Below, piece by piece: positions 39,046 to 41,133 of a DNA stretch of 41,133 nt. How positions within the stretch are numbered: the stretch's first letter is position 1; each line of letters starts with the position of its first letter. The DNA lies in contig DCGP01000006.1 in NCBI GenBank assembly GCA_002314595.1, forward strand, positions 20,692-61,824. Direction: 5' to 3'. The notes under the pieces are model-generated. The model ran no database searches. It saw only the letters and a program-made list of their open reading frames with translations, and was not told the DNA's origin. This stretch comes from Clostridiales bacterium UBA1775. GTDB taxonomy: Bacteria > Bacillota > Clostridia > Monoglobales > Firm-18. Both the position numbers and the translations under genes were made by a program.

Positions 39046-39615
39046 CTAAATAATCAATCCAAAATACCTAAGTATTCCTCTGTATATGGCGTATGCAAAT
39101 CCGTAGGGGTCATCTCTTAACTTCATTGCGTCCTCGTAGTTTGAAATAAAGGCAAGCTCTACAAGTACGGCAGGCATTTTTGTACGCCTTAATACGTATA
39201 AGGACGGGTTTGCTTTAACCCCTCTGTTTTCGGTTTCCATACGGTTTACAATAGCATTTAAAATGTTTTTGCCTAAATAATATGCAGATGTGCCAAGCCT
39301 GTAAACATAAACCTCTGTGCCTTTAATGTTCGGGTTTACAGATGCGTTTGTGTGTATGCTAATAAAGTAGTCAGCACCCCAGTTATTTGCACTATCGACT
39401 CTTGAACGAAGGCTTGAAGTATTGCTTGTGCCTAAAACTTGGTCGGGCTCTGTTCTGGAAAGTTTAGCTTCAAAATTAGGGTTTTGGTCTAACAAATCAA
39501 ACAAGTAATTACCAACCTGGTATGTAATATCTTGTTCATATAGTCCATTGCCCTCTGCACCTGTGTTTACATCCTTTGGGTTGTGCCCTTGGTCTATAAA
39601 TATTTTAATTGCCAT
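39046..39615 (-). CDS. N-acetylmuramoyl-L-alanine amidase (Amidase_3)
   Basis: This 189-residue zinc enzyme cuts the bond between muramic acid and the stem peptide. Zinc ligands are in IFIDQGHNPKD (His), NGLYEQD (Glu) and FISIHTNAS (His), and the catalytic Glu is in VLVELAFISN. There is no signal peptide or wall-binding domain. ATG 39615 is chosen because GGAGG lies 5 bases upstream; in-frame upstream ATG codons lack a site. It is divergent from the LysM hydrolase, and the three genes form a wall or spore-cortex hydrolase group. Confidence 0.88.
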   Translation of the reverse strand: MAIKIFIDQGHNPKDVNTGAEGNGLYEQDITYQVGNYLFDLLDQNPNFEAKLSRTEPDQVLGTSNTSSLRSRVDSANNWGADYFISIHTNASVNPNIKGTEVYVYRLGTSAYYLGKNILNAIVNRMETENRGVKANPSLYVLRRTKMPAVLVELAFISNYEDAMKLRDDPYGFAYAIYRGILRYFGLII

Positions 39616-39645
39616 AATATCCTCCTTTTTATACATACTATGTTT

Positions 39646-39671
39646 TTTATTACGGTTTTTGTTCATATATT
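39646..39671 (+). promoter_or_regulatory. Candidate sigma-E-type promoter of the sleL-like gene
   Basis: TTTATT (39646-39651), 12 bases, CATATATT (39664-39671), matching 7 of 8 positions of cATAcAnT. The same layout precedes spoIIID. Confidence 0.45.
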
Positions 39672-39687
39672 TTTATGAGGTGATAAA

Positions 39688-40962
39688 ATGTATATTCATA
39701 TAGTAAAGGCTAACGAAACCTTGTGGAGCATTGCAAGGCAATATAATGTAACGGTAAGAAGGATTATTATAGACAACGGATTAACTAATCAACCATTTTT
39801 AGTGGTAGGGCAAGCACTTTTGATTTTAATTACAGAGGTTTCACATACTGTAAGTATAGGCGAAACTGTGTTTTCTATTTCAAATATGTATGAAATTTCC
39901 CAAAATGAATTGTATCAAAAAAATCCAAATATCATTACAGACGGACTAAAAGCAGGTGAAGTATTATCAATAAGGTTTCAAAACGAGGGCAACAAACCAA
40001 TGGCTGTAACAGGCTACGTATATCCGTATATTAACCTTAATTTGTTTCAAAAAGAGCTTCCGTACCTTTCAAGCTGTGCTGTTTTCAGTTATGGGTTTAA
40101 TTATGATGGCAATCTCATTTACCCAAACGACCAACGAGTTTTGCCATATATAAATAGATTTAACACAGCACCCATTATGCTTGTTTCCTCAATTACGGAA
40201 AATGGAGGCTTTGATAATAAAAAAACAAATGAACTTTTAAATAATAAAAATTTACAAACAACAGTTATTGATAATTTAATAAGTGAAGCATTGGAAAAAG
40301 GGTATTTAGGAATAGATTTGGACTTTGAATTCATAGGTGCAGAGGATAGCAATGCGTACGTAGAATTTGTGGGAAATGTAAAGGAAAAAGCTAACAACAA
40401 CGGCATTACTGTTAATGTGGATTTAGCACCTAAAACCTCCACAGCTCAGCAAGGAACGTTGTATGAGGGGCATAACTATGCTAAACTTGGCAACATTGCC
40501 GATACAGTATTTTTAATGACTTACGAATGGGGCTATACCTATGGGCCTCCAATGGCAGTTGCTCCACTTCCCGGCGTCAGACGTGTAGTAAATTATGCAG
40601 TAAGTCAAATTGAAAACAGTAAAATTATTATGGGTATTCCAAACTATGGGTACGATTGGAGGCTTCCTTACGAAATGGGCACAACCAAGGCAAAGAGCAT
40701 TGGCAACCAAGAGGCAATACAAATAGCCTTGCAAAACGGAGCAACAATAAAATTTGACGAAGATGCCAAATCACCATATTTTGAGTATATTTCAGAAAGT
40801 GGTAACAATCACATAGTTTGGTTTGAGGATATTAGAAGCATAGTGGCAAAATATCAGCTAATCGAAGAATACAATTTAAAAGGAGGAGGGTATTGGAATT
40901 TAATGAGGCCATTTGCCCAGAACTGGACATATATAGGTTATAAATACAAGATTTTCAAATAA
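39688..40962 (+). CDS. LysM/GH18 spore peptidoglycan hydrolase (SleL/YaaH-like)
   Basis: This is a 424-residue protein. Two LysM repeats fill residues 1-100 (YIHIVKANETLWSIARQYNV and SHTVSIGETVFSISNMYEIS). A glycosyl hydrolase 18 barrel follows from about 110 to 420, with the catalytic strand YLGIDLDFEFIG (DxDxE type), VNVDLAPKTS, VFLMTYEWGYTYGPPMAVAPL and GIPNYGYDW. SleL/YaaH enzymes degrade cortex fragments during germination and are made in the mother cell without a signal peptide; none is present here. ATG 39688 follows GAGGTGAT. The sigma-E-like promoter supports the spore role. Confidence 0.9.
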   Translation: MYIHIVKANETLWSIARQYNVTVRRIIIDNGLTNQPFLVVGQALLILITEVSHTVSIGETVFSISNMYEISQNELYQKNPNIITDGLKAGEVLSIRFQNEGNKPMAVTGYVYPYINLNLFQKELPYLSSCAVFSYGFNYDGNLIYPNDQRVLPYINRFNTAPIMLVSSITENGGFDNKKTNELLNNKNLQTTVIDNLISEALEKGYLGIDLDFEFIGAEDSNAYVEFVGNVKEKANNNGITVNVDLAPKTSTAQQGTLYEGHNYAKLGNIADTVFLMTYEWGYTYGPPMAVAPLPGVRRVVNYAVSQIENSKIIMGIPNYGYDWRLPYEMGTTKAKSIGNQEAIQIALQNGATIKFDEDAKSPYFEYISESGNNHIVWFEDIRSIVAKYQLIEEYNLKGGGYWNLMRPFAQNWTYIGYKYKIFK

Positions 40963-40986
40963 ATTCAATATTTTTCTTAAAAACCC

Positions 40987-41015
40987 TTGACAAATGCCGA
41001 TTTTGTTGTTATAAT
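40987..41015 (+). promoter_or_regulatory. Consensus sigma-A promoter of tRNA-Leu
   Basis: TTGACA (40987-40992), 17 bases, TATAAT (41010-41015), 12 bases before the tRNA. Confidence 0.92.
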
Positions 41016-41027
41016 ATAAAAGCACTT

Positions 41028-41107
41028 GCGGGCGTGGCGGAATTGGCAGACGCGCTAGACTTAGGATCTAGTTGGAGACCGTGGGGGTTCGAGTCCCTTC
41101 ATCCGCA
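41028..41107 (+). tRNA. tRNA-Leu (anticodon TAG)
   Basis: This is a class II tRNA. The acceptor is GCGGGCG/CATCCGC, and the anticodon stem is CTAGA/TCTAG with loop CTTAGGA (anticodon TAG, codon CTA). A long variable arm follows, then T loop TTCGAGT and discriminator A. CCA is not encoded (next bases GGA), unlike the tRNA-Pro and tRNA-Arg genes here. The acceptor has one C-A mismatch (position 6 with 67) and one G-T pair. Confidence 0.9.
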
Positions 41108-41109
41108 GG

Positions 41110-41133
41110 AAACTTTGAATACTCAAAGTTTTG
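41110..41133 (+). terminator. Terminator of tRNA-Leu, cut by the window end
   Basis: AAACTTTGA pairs with TCAAAGTTT around ATAC, followed by T as the window ends. Confidence 0.7.

Overview
The window reads as chromosome of a low-GC, anaerobic, spore-forming member of the Clostridia (Bacillota). The signs are strong AGGAGG-type ribosome sites, sigma-A promoters with 17-base spacers, S-layer-homology proteins, SpoIIID, a YaaH/SleL-type spore hydrolase, RNase Y, GlpP, and energy-coupling-factor (ECF) vitamin transporters behind riboswitches. No insertion sequence, CRISPR array or intact prophage is visible. The genus cannot be fixed from this sequence.

Layout. 1-48 is the 3' part of a tRNA-Pro(GGG). 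298-3951 holds surface genes (SLH protein, BspA-like leucine-rich-repeat protein with a 51-residue partner, stalk-domain protein) and a TSUP permease. 4047-5699 is a four-gene ECF sigma/anti-sigma/membrane-protein operon. 5793-9308 pairs a 5TM-LYT sensor phosphatase with a CstA-family carrier. 9379-12006 is sfsA, a Y-family polymerase and its YolD-like partner. 12023-15623 (minus) is an ECF transporter behind a cobalamin riboswitch. 15637-16884 (minus) is a two-gene accessory unit with an Ltp-repeat protein, next to tRNA-Arg(CCG) at 17049-17125. A repeat-rich non-coding stretch (17126-17428) precedes tyrS and mutS2. A cluster of DnaA boxes (21244-21301) lies before cobO and ribU, which share an FMN riboswitch. 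22726-29822 carries a small Gly-rich protein, an SLH protein, rny, a SpoIID-like protein, queA, wecB, spoIIID and a CBS protein. 29856-34422 (minus) is a glycerol-3-phosphate oxidation operon with its own antiterminator gene and a leader terminator. 34432-38429 is metF, a separate B12 reactivation-domain protein and metH. 38536-40962 holds three wall hydrolases, and tRNA-Leu(UAG) closes the window.

How parts connect. Corrinoid metabolism recurs: uptake (cobalamin riboswitch plus ECF module), adenosylation (cobO, placed behind ribU under FMN control) and use (metF, reactivation protein, B12-dependent metH). The glp operon looks self-regulated through GlpP acting on the leader terminator at 34324-34370. 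spoIIID and the sleL-like gene share a sigma-E-like promoter layout.

The least expected observation is that three unrelated genes (ECF sigma factor, rny, metH) have no usable ATG, GTG or TTG at the right place. Each instead has AGGAGG, exactly 8 bases, then an in-frame ATA. This suggests that AUA is a working initiation codon in this organism.
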